Assembly: GCA_964019425.1 (NCBI GenBank)
Contig: OZ025860.1
Span: 186,001 to 250,000, forward strand
Origin: Flectonema sp. DT1601
Lineage: Eukaryota; Euglenozoa; Diplonemea; Diplonemida; Diplonemidae
Reading direction: 5' to 3'
DNA length: 64,000 bases
The notes under the pieces were generated by a model that saw only the letters and a list, made by a program, of their open reading frames with translations, was not told where the DNA came from and made no database searches. The translations under genes were made by a program, and so were the position numbers. Shown here piece by piece: positions 10,651 through 20,423 of this stretch; position 1 is the stretch's first letter, and every line of letters starts with the position of its first letter.

Positions 10651-12860
10651 TAAAATCTTGTCATCCAAATAAGAATATAAGCCAAGAAAATTTAAAAGGA
10701 AAGAAACATATAAAAAAAAGAGAAGTGGGTGGATTGATAACTGGAATTTAATAAGATTGGAGGGTAACCTGATACTAATATTAAATGGAAACTTGAAACT
10801 TTGGCTAAAACGAGAATAGGATTCGGCCAAACCTAGTTGCAATACAATAAAATCAACAATTGGTATCGATAAAAAAAAAGGGGGGTGGAAAAAAAAAAGG
10901 GGGGGGGGAACTGTTTGATTAGGTTTATACGAATATAAATCTCTGTATTGAATCAAAGCTAAATAATAATATTAAATAACTCATGACACAGTGACTACTA
11001 ATAATAATACAGTCTAACGATGCTAGGGGAAGGTGATTGTTTGAACAAAGATGCATCGGAAAGAAAAAAAAAAAAAAGGGGGGGGGAAGATAAAAATAGG
11101 TGCTTTAAGGATAAGCCATAAGGGACATCCCTTGCAATATGGTTTTTATTGTTTCCACAGCACATGCGGAATTTCAAACAAATATTTAAGCAGCGAGAGT
11201 TCACTTTATGGAAGTCCGAAAAATCAAAACACCGTTAGCGTACCATACCACTCAAACAACAAATAAAATTTAAAAAAAAAAAAAAGACACACTCTTTTAA
11301 AGTAGTACGTATACAACACAATAAAAGTAAAACAGGCAGATAAAAAATAATAATCTGACTGTCCACCAATGGATTGTTCGTAAGGTATATAAAGACATCA
11401 TGAGCATTATTTCATTTTATTTTATTTATATTTTTTTTTATTTTTCAACTAATCGACTTTGCACACGAATAATGGAGGGAGAGGTTTATTGTACTGCTTC
11501 TTCTTTTTTTTTTCTTTCTTTTTTTCAAAGAATTCTTTTTATTTCTTTTATTGCTCTATTTATTTTCCAATTACTTATTTCAACGAAAATTAACAATGCT
11601 TTTTTTTTTTTTTTTTTTTTCCTCTTTTTTTTCAAATTGATGAGCATAATTCGTAATAAGTAAGTAAAGTATAGAAAGCTAAAAAATGAAAAAGAACACA
11701 CACATATGGCTAACAACAAATTCTTTTTTTTAACTTTTACAAGTTCACTTTTTTTTCTGTTGTGGAAAAGAAAAAGGAAAGGATACCCAAACAATCGTCT
11801 GCCTACAGGTACAAGAATAGATTTAAATTCATCGGTTGGCAAAGGAACATTATCCTGCTCAACGATATTAAAAAAAAAAAACATATTTTGCACACTTAGT
11901 AAACAGTCATCATGAGTACACATTTATTATTTTTTTATGTGATTATATTTATTAATTATTTCTCTCACGTTTTTTTCAAAAAAAAAAAAAAAAAATATTT
12001 AAAAAAAAAAATAGGATTTGAACCTTAGTAAAGCATTCACTATTTCTTAAGTTGCTAACAAATTAGAAACAAGAAGAAAAGAAAAAGAAGAAAAAAAAAA
12101 AGAGACTTTTTCCGTTTGCCTTTCGCCCAAACTTTTTTTTTCTCCGTTGCCTGCACCCAAAAAGATTCTTTTATCGGAGAAAAAAATAAAGTTTTGGGGT
12201 CTAAAAAAAAAAAAAAACCATTCGCCAAACAGAACCATACCTAAATAACAACAAAGGTGGTTCTAACATTCCACAATGGGTTCAACACAAATGGTAAGAA
12301 GAAACAAACAAAACAAAAAAAAATAGGGAAAGGTAAGCAGCTATATTACTCTACGAAATTACCCCTCTTTTCAACGAATTTCAGAGAGAGAGAGGGTTAA
12401 CTAACTGCCCGGAATGAATCCCAGCGAGAAAAAAAGAAAAAAAAATAATAATAATAATTTTCTGTAATGGTACACTTCCATCACAGAGATACATCAGGCT
12501 TTAATTTCAACAAGGTTATCTTTCTTTTTTCTTAAAGCTAATATTGGTGCAGTGTAATCTGGTCAGGCGAAATACACAAAAAAAGGGGTTAATTCGGGTT
12601 TTTTTTTTTTTTTTTTAAATTTTTTTAAAAAAAAAAAATAAAATATATTACCCAGGTATATTTTGTACTTCAAGCCTGTTACTCAACCACACGCAACCCG
12701 GTCAGACTGTGAGGGCTGAGACAGAAATGATAATCGGTGCCGGCATACCACAAAAAAAAAAAAATTAATAAAATAGCTACAAACTCTTTACCTAGTGATG
12801 TGGCTAATAATACAGAACAGTCTTGTTGTCAATTTAAGAAACTCGATGACTCGATAAGTA

Positions 12861-14033
12861 CTATACTTTTAGTGAAAGGGAAGAGAAGCACTGTCTATTT
12901 AGAGGTGATTTTGAAACTGATTTACACTTCACGAGGGTTTGAAGAGCTCGGTATGGACTGAGGTCCTCTTCGTCGTCTTCTTTTTTGATTCTGTTGCCTC
13001 TGAACCGACGAGGACGTTCAGTTTGAGAATCATCCAAAGGATCGGATTTTCGGCTTTTCCGAGAATGCTGAGATCTAGATGGAGACCAAGTAGAAGAACC
13101 ATCTGCGTTTGTTTCTGCGTGCATTGGAAGCATCCAATCAGGGCTTACTATTGCTGATGACCCCTCGTCAAAGTCAACTCTATAACCAACTCCTTCAATT
13201 ATTCCAACAACAGTCCCTGCCAATGCTGTTGAATGTGCTCCATGTGCTCTCGCAAACACTCTATCTGCTTCAAAGAAATGCATCACACCAACTGAAAATG
13301 ATTGAGGAGCCATTTTCTTCTTTAGTTCCAAATAATCTTCGTGAACCCATTCTGAACTTCCTTCAATTTGATATAATCGTTTTGCTTGATTTGTTGCAGT
13401 GATTCGACCTGCAATATGAGAACTTGTTATACCCTTTCCAACGACTTGCTGGTCGATGGAAAACAAAAGCGGTGGATACGAAAGGAGGTCTTCAGAGTAT
13501 GACACGATAGTGCCGTCGGGTAGTTCGACGTCGTACTTTGAAGTGTGGGGGTTGAACGATGAGATCACTCCTCGTAATTTTTCAGAACAAAGAGTCTCAA
13601 CTGTGTCTCCAGGTGAAAATTTTAAACTAACTTTGTGCAGAGTACCCTCACGATGTTTAACTTCTGTACTTCCATCATCATAAAGGACTTCGTAAGAAAG
13701 TGGGTCGATAGCAATCGATTTAATGGTACCACATCTGTTATCAGTCTCACTGTATACTTTATCACCAACTTTAAACAAGGGTATATCATGAACTTTTGTC
13801 TCTATTAACATTGCTAATGGATTGGTTGGTTGAATATCTTCATCAACTGGAGTTGTGTTCGCTTCCCTTGTTGCTCTTCGTTTTTTCAGATACCAACAAT
13901 ATAATAATATTGCCAGAACGATGAGAAACACAACAACAATAATCGCCAATAACGTTTCATTCGATGAACTTGGTGGTGATCCCGCAACCGGTGCTCTCGT
14001 TACACTCAACTGAACCGGTGCTGGGGTTGACAT
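12861..14033 (-). CDS. Single-pass membrane protein with four Tudor-like barrels, 390 aa
   Basis: The short N-terminus (Thr/Pro/Ser-rich, one N-glycosylation-type NET) is followed by one strong membrane span at about residues 28-48 (AIIVVVFLIVLAILLYCWYL), then KKRR. This predicts a type III (signal-anchor) protein with its bulk in the cytosol. The cytosolic part has four repeats of an SH3/Tudor-like barrel: FKVGDKVYS...GTIKSI...YEVLYDDGS, then FSPGDTVETL...GVISSF...YDVELPDG, then VVGKGITSS...GRITAT...YQIEG, then DRVFARAHG...GTVVGII...YRVDFDEGS. Together they span about residues 87-300. The C-terminal 90 residues are basic and Ser-rich (RSQHSRKSRKSD), likely disordered. Such barrels bind methylated Arg/Lys or nucleic acid in other proteins, but no aromatic cage can be asserted here. 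Function unknown. A very good acceptor (cttttttcag) lies 75 nt upstream. Confidence 0.85.
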   Translation of the reverse strand: MSTPAPVQLSVTRAPVAGSPPSSSNETLLAIIVVVFLIVLAILLYCWYLKKRRATREANTTPVDEDIQPTNPLAMLIETKVHDIPLFKVGDKVYSETDNRCGTIKSIAIDPLSYEVLYDDGSTEVKHREGTLHKVSLKFSPGDTVETLCSEKLRGVISSFNPHTSKYDVELPDGTIVSYSEDLLSYPPLLFSIDQQVVGKGITSSHIAGRITATNQAKRLYQIEGSSEWVHEDYLELKKKMAPQSFSVGVMHFFEADRVFARAHGAHSTALAGTVVGIIEGVGYRVDFDEGSSAIVSPDWMLPMHAETNADGSSTWSPSRSQHSRKSRKSDPLDDSQTERPRRFRGNRIKKEDDEEDLSPYRALQTLVKCKSVSKSPLNRQCFSSLSLKV

Positions 14034-14108
14034 GGGACGACGATTGATGGTTATCTCAAGTTCGTGTTCCCTACTAGATTGTTACATCATGCGGTGTGAA
14101 TAATCTTC

Positions 14109-14130
14109 CTGAAAAAAGACAGAATATCAT
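14109..14130 (-). other. Candidate 3' splice acceptor before the Tudor-like gene
   Basis: The minus strand reads gatattctgtcttttttcag at this spot, a textbook pyrimidine tract plus CAG. The start codon is 75 nt downstream, with no intervening ATG that would make a longer protein. Confidence 0.65.
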
Positions 14131-14327
14131 TAAACAATGCACCTCTATTCACTTTTTTTTTCATAATAAAAAAAAAAAAAAAAGTAACTAATACCTGTTT
14201 AAATAACAGTTTTTTTTCTTTGATTAACTAATACTGAATAAAACAAAAATAAATTAAAAAAAATCGATCCGAAGAACAAATTGCACTTAGGCAAATGCGA
14301 TATATAAAGTTACGAGTTATGTTTATA

Positions 14328-14681
14328 TCATGCTTTACTGTCTACAGATATAAATGCTGTCTTATGTAGTACAGCATTAAGTAGGGCAGGTCTTCTGTTG
14401 TCTAATTCGTTACAATAGTCACTGTGGCTGATATTATTCTTTTTGGCTTCTTCCCTCGTTCGTGACAGCATCTCTAACAACCACCTGTCGCTCTCACTTG
14501 CACAGAATGGAAGTGCGAATAAGAACGTCGTGCATCCCAATAAGATTCCCATACCAAAGTTCTGAGCGTATGTATACTTCTCAAGAAATCTATCGAAGAT
14601 GAGTTTTCGTTCCCAATACTTGACATGCAAATCCATCGAAGGCATGATTATTTTTTGAAAAGTAAACGTTGCCCATTTCAT
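14328..14681 (-). CDS. Small single-pass membrane protein, 117 aa, unknown
   Basis: The frame is open further upstream, but that extension is only the translation of a T-rich splice tract. The first ATG after the CAG acceptor is at 14681 and gives MKWATFTFQKII. One membrane span lies at about residues 47-65 (FGMGILLGCTTFLFALPF). A soluble, charged N-terminal helix precedes it (DLHVKYWERKLIFDRFLEK) and a polar helical tail follows it (ESDRWLLEMLSRTREEAKK). No family is recognised; the size and layout resemble small organellar or ER membrane subunits, which is only a guess. The upstream gene stops 137 nt before this ATG. Confidence 0.65.
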   Translation of the reverse strand: MKWATFTFQKIIMPSMDLHVKYWERKLIFDRFLEKYTYAQNFGMGILLGCTTFLFALPFCASESDRWLLEMLSRTREEAKKNNISHSDYCNELDNRRPALLNAVLHKTAFISVDSKA

Positions 14682-14701
14682 AATTGTACTTACTATTACC
14701 A

Positions 14702-14726
14702 CTGAAAAAAAAAAATAAAAAATAAG
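14702..14726 (-). other. Candidate 3' splice acceptor in a 136-nt intergenic gap
   Basis: On the minus strand a T-run of more than ten bases ends in cag at 14702. Only 114 nt separate this AG from the stop codon of the upstream gene (14818). That is too little for a 3'UTR, a promoter, a first exon and a cis intron together. Confidence 0.7.
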
Positions 14727-14817
14727 AAATAATAACACAGAAAAGCCACCACCATAATAGGAACAAGTCGGCAGGTATCATGTAAATGATATGCCACTCT
14801 GAGGGTATACTCCGACG

Positions 14818-15492
14818 TTAAGCTAAATACGACCTGGATAGTTTCTTACATCGGTCTCTCAGTGTCAATAATTCTTCCTCTTCTCTCAAAGCTGCAGCTT
14901 CTTTGATTGATTTCTCTCGACTGGTACGCCAGCATTTGTTCATTTTATCACAGAATTGTCTCGTGTCTCTAATAAGGGAAACAGTTTGAGCAATGCCTTG
15001 CGCATCAAGATGTAATTGAGGTTGTGCTATCGCTGATGCTAAGGAAGCTCTGTTTTTTTGAATTTGAATTAGTCGTGATGCCTCCCTAGCTGCAAATATT
15101 TTATTGCAAGCTACGCGTTTTGGTTTGGGAAATATCACTTCAGGTGCTATAAAGGGTTTCATTGACCACTGAAGCTTTACTTTATTTTTCAGTGATTGCA
15201 ATTCATTTTCTTGTTGTTTTCGTCTGGCTGAGATTTTTTGTTGTTGCTTGGTTTCAAACCATTTGTTGATCATTTTTATTCTTTCTTGTTGTACTTCTCT
15301 TTCTCGTTGTTCAATATAACGAAGTAGCCTCTTGCTGGTAGAGTCATCCATTCCCTCTTCAAAGAGGATGTCGTAATTTACTGATTCGATTCTCATTACT
15401 GCTGCCTCCTCAGGGAAATCATAATCTTGAACGAGTCTAACTGCTGATTGAGCATTCCATTTTCTGTCTATTTCATCTCTTGTTAGCTCCAT
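14818..15492 (-). CDS. Charged helical (coiled-coil) protein, 224 aa, unknown
   Basis: Complete ATG-to-TAA frame. Residues about 60-115 are a long charged helix (YIEQREREVQQERIKMINKW, then KQQQKISARRKQQENEL), and another helix fills about 185-224. The middle carries a basic Pro-containing linker (VIFPKPKRVACNK). There is no signal peptide or membrane segment. The pattern is that of cytoskeletal or axonemal coiled-coil proteins, but no orthologue is recognised. The minus-strand 5' region has a tract ending atttcag 62 nt before the ATG. Between that acceptor and the start codon lies a short upstream reading frame of four codons. Confidence 0.75.
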   Translation of the reverse strand: MELTRDEIDRKWNAQSAVRLVQDYDFPEEAAVMRIESVNYDILFEEGMDDSTSKRLLRYIEQREREVQQERIKMINKWFETKQQQKISARRKQQENELQSLKNKVKLQWSMKPFIAPEVIFPKPKRVACNKIFAAREASRLIQIQKNRASLASAIAQPQLHLDAQGIAQTVSLIRDTRQFCDKMNKCWRTSREKSIKEAAALREEEELLTLRDRCKKLSRSYLA

Positions 15493-16078
15493 GATGGATT
15501 TATATAGTTATGGATAGTGACATGCAGGCTTTATGTCGTTTTCATGAACTAAACCTGAAATGTTTCAATAAAAAAAACTTATAGACACCATATAACTACA
15601 ATAAAAAAAATAGGATAACGAACATATTATTCGCATAATTTTTTTTTTTTTTTTTTTTTCAGATTAAAAAACAGAGAGAGGAATAAAATTAGAAAAAAAA
15701 AAACCAAAAAATCTTTTTTATTATTACAAAAAGAACGTTTTCATCTACCGTGCCAATAATAGCACGGATACACAACTATTAGATTCCGTCGTTAAATCAT
15801 AAATAATAAGATTCGGTTTTTTTTTAAAATGATATTTTTGCACCACCCTGCATGATCTGCAGGGAGTATGACAAAAACACTTCGCGGATAGCCGCGCATT
15901 TTTTTTTTTTTTTTTCTCTTTTTTTTTTCTTTGAAATTCGTTGTAAATAGAAAAGTGTAATAACAACAATCATTGCTGCATAGATACAGCCGTACCGAAT
16001 TGGCACAGGATGAGAGGAGAGGAGAAAGTGCTTCGTTCGTTAAGCATTTTATAAATAGCTGTGTACCACTTGTTATTG
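15493..16078. other. Spacer between two small genes
   Basis: 586 bp, AT-rich, with T runs at about 15640-15659 and 15898-15915. It contains the likely acceptor for the 224-aa gene (ctg at 15555-15557 on the plus strand). No coding frame with normal composition was seen. Confidence 0.6.
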
Positions 16079-16693
16079 TCAAGTGGAGGTCACAAACGCA
16101 TAGCAGGTTGCTGTAGATGCTATCTGTTGGTGTCTTCCGATGATCGTCGTTGCAGTGTTGTCTTTTAATAGGAAATTATCTTGGCGAGATTGAAGTTCAA
16201 CTTTTTCAATTTCTTGTTGCTCACCTAAAGCAGAAAACAGACTTGGTCGTACTTTAGAGAGGTGATCAGAAGAACGATTGATATAACTTTCAAGTCGGGT
16301 GCTCTTCTTATGGTTTGGCTGAGTGAGTGATTGAACTATTTGCTTGTCTAGTTTATATTGTTGTATTCTTTCAATCACAACACCACTTCTGTTACAGATA
16401 CATTTCTGTACCTCACCTTTACCAAAACAACATTCCAACCAAAGTACTAACGAAAGTTTATTTGAATAAACAGCTGCCGTCACTAAAGCATCCCTGAGAG
16501 ACTCTTCATCTTCTAAGATATGGGTTTCTTCATTATTTTCATGAAGTATCGTTTGAATGAATGCTGTTAGTTCATCAATAGACATCCCTATCAGTAAACT
16601 ACTAAAGTGATTTTGATTAAATAACTCAATAAATATTCTCGTAGTACGTATCTTTGAACTGTCAGATACCCGATTTGGGATCTCTTTCGGCAT
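16079..16693 (-). CDS. Hypothetical protein, 204 aa
   Basis: Complete ATG-to-stop frame with ordinary amino-acid composition. The N-terminal 110 residues look like a compact helical domain (SSLLIGMSIDELTAFIQTIL, then LRDALVTAAVYSNKLSLVLW). The remainder is polar and probably flexible. A cluster of three Cys (CCFGKGEVQKCIC) near residues 88-100 is notable but does not match a zinc finger I know. No membrane span or signal peptide. The acceptor gacag lies 25 nt before the ATG, after a T-rich tract. Function unknown. Confidence 0.7.
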   Translation of the reverse strand: MPKEIPNRVSDSSKIRTTRIFIELFNQNHFSSLLIGMSIDELTAFIQTILHENNEETHILEDEESLRDALVTAAVYSNKLSLVLWLECCFGKGEVQKCICNRSGVVIERIQQYKLDKQIVQSLTQPNHKKSTRLESYINRSSDHLSKVRPSLFSALGEQQEIEKVELQSRQDNFLLKDNTATTIIGRHQQIASTATCYAFVTST

Positions 16694-17222
16694 GTTTTGT
16701 ATTATTAGTAAAAAAAAACTGTCAATAAGGAAACATAAAAAAAAGTATTCTAATCACTATTATAAAATCATAAAAAAAACCTAAAAAGAGAGATTAAATC
16801 TTCATGCAATCCATAAAAAAAAATAATTTTTTTTTTATTTTTTTTTTTTTTTAATGGATTGCTTGAAACACAACACAGTCAACTCCTTCATGGGAGGATC
16901 TTGTTCTTTTTTTTTTTTTTTTTTTTTCCTCAAAGAAAAAATCTTGTCATTGTTCTCATCCCAATCATCAAACTACTAACTCAAACGTATTTTTCATTCA
17001 CTATGTTTGTGTTAAATAAGAATATAAAAAGTACTTCTTATTATTTTAAAAAAATCATAAAAATTGTAAAAAGAGAGAATCAATCTTCCTACGCATACAG
17101 TCATTCTCTCATTCTCTCAAAAAAAAAAAAAATTTTTTTTTCCCACCTGTTTCAGATCAGGCAGAACTATCAGTTTCAGCTACGGGATCTTTGATCGAGT
17201 CAGCTGGTCGTTCAGTTAATTG
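16694..17222. other. Spacer with homopolymer runs
   Basis: 529 bp. It holds the acceptor for the 204-aa gene at 16719-16721, T-runs around 16826-16852 and 16908-16927, and an A-run next to a T-run at 17120-17141. A plus-strand frame across it is Phe/Ile/Lys-rich and not credible as a gene. Confidence 0.6.
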
Positions 17223-17870
17223 TCAACCAGACATTAGATATGAAGATGCGAATAGAGCTACCGTACTACTTCCGATTACTCCTCTTGTGAATAGAGATAA
17301 AGAATTGATTGCGTAGTTACTCATCAGTCCCAGAAGTATTGACGTAATGCCTCCAAGTGATGCGATGATCGCTAAGACAACATGAGATTTGCGGAGAGCT
17401 GCTCTTGAAGCTATTCCTAAGTTAAGCATGTTTGGAACTTTGAAAAACATCATAAACCCCAACAGACATTGAACTAACACAGCCACTACTGATGTACATC
17501 CAATCAAACCATGCCATGAAGTGTAATGTGGCTTTCCTTTACTCTCCTTTACTTTATACATAACACCAAAAGCAACAGCAATAAGAGTTACACTTATAGA
17601 TAACACAATCATGTGACTGTTTAGTTTGACGTTACGCTCTTCCAAGTCTTTGCTTTTTTGAATTGCTCTTCCTAAAGCGATTCCTTCTATCATGAGACCC
17701 AAATATCCTACAATCATTAAACTCGGGTGGTAGAAGAATAACACTTGCAAATCACCAGGAAAGAACGATACTACTGAAAAAATAGCAACTAATCCACTAA
17801 TAAAACGGCGGAGCTGAATGCCGCTATCGGACGTTGCCACCGGTTGAGATCCTGCACCAGGAAGCGACAT
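17223..17870 (-). CDS. Cytochrome b561-family membrane protein, 215 aa
   Basis: About six membrane spans. The family's haem-ligand histidines fall in the expected order: H48 in FYHPSLM, H86 in LNSHMIVL, H120 in SWHGLIG and H163 in RKSHVVL. H115 in PHYTSWHG also matches the motif next to the third ligand. The length and lack of extra domains resemble the short CYB561D2/101F6-type members, which shuttle electrons across a membrane from ascorbate to ferric iron or monodehydroascorbate. The frame opens a little upstream, but the first ATG after the acceptor (ctccag, at 17899-17901) is the one giving MSLPGAGSQP, so I start there. The 5'UTR would be about 28 nt. Confidence 0.85.
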   Translation of the reverse strand: MSLPGAGSQPVATSDSGIQLRRFISGLVAIFSVVSFFPGDLQVLFFYHPSLMIVGYLGLMIEGIALGRAIQKSKDLEERNVKLNSHMIVLSISVTLIAVAFGVMYKVKESKGKPHYTSWHGLIGCTSVVAVLVQCLLGFMMFFKVPNMLNLGIASRAALRKSHVVLAIIASLGGITSILLGLMSNYAINSLSLFTRGVIGSSTVALFASSYLMSG

Positions 17871-18070
17871 GGTTATATTGCTTTTTTTTTTCAATATACT
17901 GGAGTTTTTAAAAAAAAAAAACTTTTTTTTTTCAACTACCGAGAATTAAAATCAACGGAATTAAAACAACGCTATACCTGAAAAGGTTAAGTCCGGCTAC
18001 TAAAAAAAACCACAACAAAAGTTAAAAAAAATACGAAAAGCTAATACAAAAAATGATGTACATAATAATC

Positions 18071-18634
18071 TCATAAAAGAGGTGTAAAATGAGGTCGTTG
18101 AGGATGCAATGGAGCCGGCTTGACTCTAGTACGCCTAAGAATCGCCTGTTGCTCAACAATAGACTTTCTAGACAATGATGATATTCTGAGATAAGGAGCG
18201 AGTGGTACTGTTTTTCGAATCGGTTGTTTAATACAAATATGACGATAATGCGATGTCTGCGAATTACCATCAACACAAACTCCAACATTTATATTATCAC
18301 TGGTGATCGATCGGATTGTGATTCCACATTTGTTATTAAGTGAATTAGATTCTTGTAGTTTTTGTTCTCGTAGGTCATCATTTTCTAATCTCATACGAAA
18401 AGCTCTTCTTCCAGGAGCTTCATGAATTCGTTGCGACAATGAGGTATTATGTCTTCTTGATTTCGGATGCAACTGCTCCAGCAAAATGTGTTCTAATGTT
18501 TTTCCAGCATCTTCAATCATTTCACTACAATTTTCCTTTTCTGTGAATGCATTCTCTGAGAACATTCCACAAAACCTGTCTGTGAATCTTTCTAAATCTT
18601 TTCTTAACAATTTCGAATTTCGAATAGTTGCCAT
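18071..18634 (-). CDS. Basic hypothetical protein, 187 aa
   Basis: ATG at 18634 gives MATIRNSKLLRKDLERFTDR. The first 70 residues are a charged helix-rich region; the rest is Arg/Ser/Pro-rich and likely disordered, ending RRTRVKPAPLHPQRPHF. No domain, membrane span or signal peptide was recognised. The codon pattern is regular and there is no in-frame stop, so it is likely real. The acceptor is less clear than for neighbouring genes: a T-run followed by gaaag about 57 nt upstream is the best candidate. Confidence 0.65.
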   Translation of the reverse strand: MATIRNSKLLRKDLERFTDRFCGMFSENAFTEKENCSEMIEDAGKTLEHILLEQLHPKSRRHNTSLSQRIHEAPGRRAFRMRLENDDLREQKLQESNSLNNKCGITIRSITSDNINVGVCVDGNSQTSHYRHICIKQPIRKTVPLAPYLRISSLSRKSIVEQQAILRRTRVKPAPLHPQRPHFTPLL

Positions 18635-18637
18635 CAC

Positions 18638-18979
18638 TTTTATTAATTATTCATTTAAGACATAAAATGAAAAAGTGACTTTATGTTTCTCTTTCAAAAA
18701 AAAAAAATATATAATAGATGAACATTATAACATATAACAACATACAGAGACACGCTCCTATAATTAAAAACACACATGTTTTTTTTTTTTTTTTTTGTGC
18801 TGTATAAAAATTATGTTGTTACTCTTTATTGCTTTAATTTTTTTGTTTTTTGTTTTTTAGTAGGGACACTTAAAAAAAAAATCAGCTTTTTTTTGTAATA
18901 TTAAACACTTTTTTTTTTTTTTTTTTTTTTTCATTTGCGGCTGTGTTTGCAGGAACATAAACTGAAATATCATTATTAG
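18638..18979. other. Spacer with T-runs
   Basis: 342 bp, mostly A/T homopolymers (T-runs near 18780-18796 and 18910-18931). It separates the basic hypothetical gene from the broken gene. No coding signal. Confidence 0.6.
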
Positions 18980-20243
18980 CTATTCATCATCTTCACAAAG
19001 TTTTGCCATTTCATCGTCGAAAGATTTCTGGCTTAGTTCTGGGAATTGGGTTTGAACAAGTCTCTCAAAATCATCTGCTTCATTGTACCAGTATTCAGTT
19101 GATAGAGTCTTTGATTGTGATAGAAGACGAATTGCTCTCCAAACGTATAAAGGATTTCGTGTTATCATGTAATTTTGTTCCATTCCACAGTCAGGATGCA
19201 TGTGATAAGCAGCCAATCCAAGGAATTCCTCAAGTCAAGTGAAGGAGGTTCATAAGATGAAGTAAGACCCTTCAAAGAACCCAGTTGGTTTTGGCGGTTG
19301 AGTTGACATTTCTGGAACATCCAAAGGTAGTGTGATATTATTAGTACGAGTTGAATGCTTTTTCAATTGATGTGAATTTTTTATAACCACCTTCAGCCCA
19401 TTGTTTCCAACAGTACTCACGCATGCAATCACATATCGCCACGTCTGTAGCAACTTTGCTGGTGCTTTTGGAAAGTCCAGCAATGGCAGCCTTTAGGATT
19501 GCTAATTGCTTGAACCATTTCTGTATTCTTAGCACTGGTAATTCCACTGTCAAAGAGTCTTCCGAGTATACATGTCCTTTAACTAAAGCAGACAGTAGTA
19601 CTTCTGTTTGGTGTCTTGCAGCTGATAATATTGAAGCAGGTCGCTCATGCAGGGATATCACTCTTTGATTATCTTCTCTCACTTGATTCTGATTTTCCTG
19701 TCTTGTCTTTAACTCTTGACAAGGCAGAGGCGAATGCAGGATAATCCATTATACCACCTACTTGAGAAGCAGTTTCTCTAACACTTGCGGCATACTGTAC
19801 TAGTTCTGACATTGTCTTTGTAATCTTATCTTCTTTATTTCCTTTATTGGGGGGTGCTACTTTATATAACTCTGTTAGCGGTAATCTCAGTAGTAGGCAA
19901 GCAGCTGTACTTGAAGGTGAGGATCAGAACTACACCTTCTCATAATGTTATTCACGGCGTTGACAAAGTTAGTTTGTGGAAGCTTCGTTTCCAGTCACAG
20001 TGTGAACTTCTTTTTCTAAATATGAAATAAATTTGATGATTGAATCGGTCGGTAGAACTCTGCTCAACTCAGAAACCATCACCCATCGAAGACACGTATC
20101 ATTTATATCCAAAAGACACTTCTCAGCTGTGTCATAACTACTTTCAGCGCTTCAATCATTGGTCCCCTCACTGATCTCAATTTCTGACGACTATCATAAT
20201 CATCCAAACATGACGACGATCGCTTCACAGCTTCTGAAGACAT
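18980..20243 (-). pseudogene. Broken gene: coding segments in changing frames, about 410 aa if joined
   Basis: From the ATG at 20243 (MSSEAVKRSSS) coding-quality sequence continues on the minus strand to the stop at 18980, but it switches frame about five times and has two in-frame TGA codons near 19235-19252. Segments in order include MIEALKVVMT; CLLDINDTCLRWVMVSELSR; NFVNAVNNIMRRCSSDPHLQ; MSELVQYAASVRETASQVGG; VISLHERPASILSAARHQTE; and the acidic C-terminus FDDEMAKLCEDDE. The shifts alternate between a missing and an extra base and do not sit at GT-AG borders, so introns do not explain them. A good acceptor (cacacaacag) lies 12 nt before the ATG, as for intact neighbours. The protein is helical; no family is recognised. 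Either this is a decaying gene or the local assembly is poor: the adjacent end of the giant gene shows the same problem near an N gap. Confidence 0.7.
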
Positions 20244-20255
20244 TTTATATTATTA

Positions 20256-20288
20256 GCTGTTGTGTGTGTTTGGGGGGAAAAAAGGTAC
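20256..20288 (-). other. Candidate 3' splice acceptor before the broken gene
   Basis: The minus strand reads a run of T then C, then aaacacacacaacag, followed after 12 nt by the ATG. The intact acceptor shows that this locus was, or still is, an expressed gene. Confidence 0.55.
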
Positions 20289-20423
20289 TTTTCACACTAG
20301 AAAAAGTCTTCTCCTCGTTGAGCTTCTTAAAATAGCAACGAATATGGCAGTGTAAGTATTTGTTCAGAATAACCATAACGAAAAAAAACAAAAAAATGGG
20401 AAGTGGAAAAAAAAAAAAGTAAA

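Larger units (their letters stand above)
6303..12860. other. 6.5-kb gene-free block with dispersed repeats
   Basis: No open frame on either strand looks like a real protein; the longest are Phe/Lys/Asn strings over A/T runs. The block mixes homopolymers with islands of more balanced composition (for example 6600-6860, 7600-7800, 9200-9500, 10020-10260). It holds three same-orientation copies of a roughly 155-bp repeat and a 40-bp repeated pair, listed separately. The balanced islands could hide non-coding RNA genes, but none could be identified. Confidence 0.6.

Noticed and set aside
12010-12035. A B-box-like stretch (ggttcaaatcc on the minus strand) followed by a T-run, suggesting a tRNA gene.
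   Set aside because: No matching acceptor stem, D-arm or anticodon arm can be folded in the preceding 75 nt. The same holds for similar motifs near 61602, 53070 and 21795, the last of which is inside a coding region.
14682-14781. An N-terminal hydrophobic extension of the small membrane protein (Phe/Leu-rich).
   Set aside because: It translates the polypyrimidine tract and the acceptor; the first ATG after the AG is at 14681.
19235-19252. In-frame TGA codons inside the broken gene, read as a possible reassigned TGA.
   Set aside because: Several intact genes end at TGA (the PP2C, the HNH protein, the gene at 63160), and the same locus has many frame changes, so local errors or decay explain it.
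18960-20243. Introns as the cause of the frame changes in the broken gene.
   Set aside because: No GT-AG pair spans any of the changes while keeping the flanking protein-like segments, and the changes are single-base.
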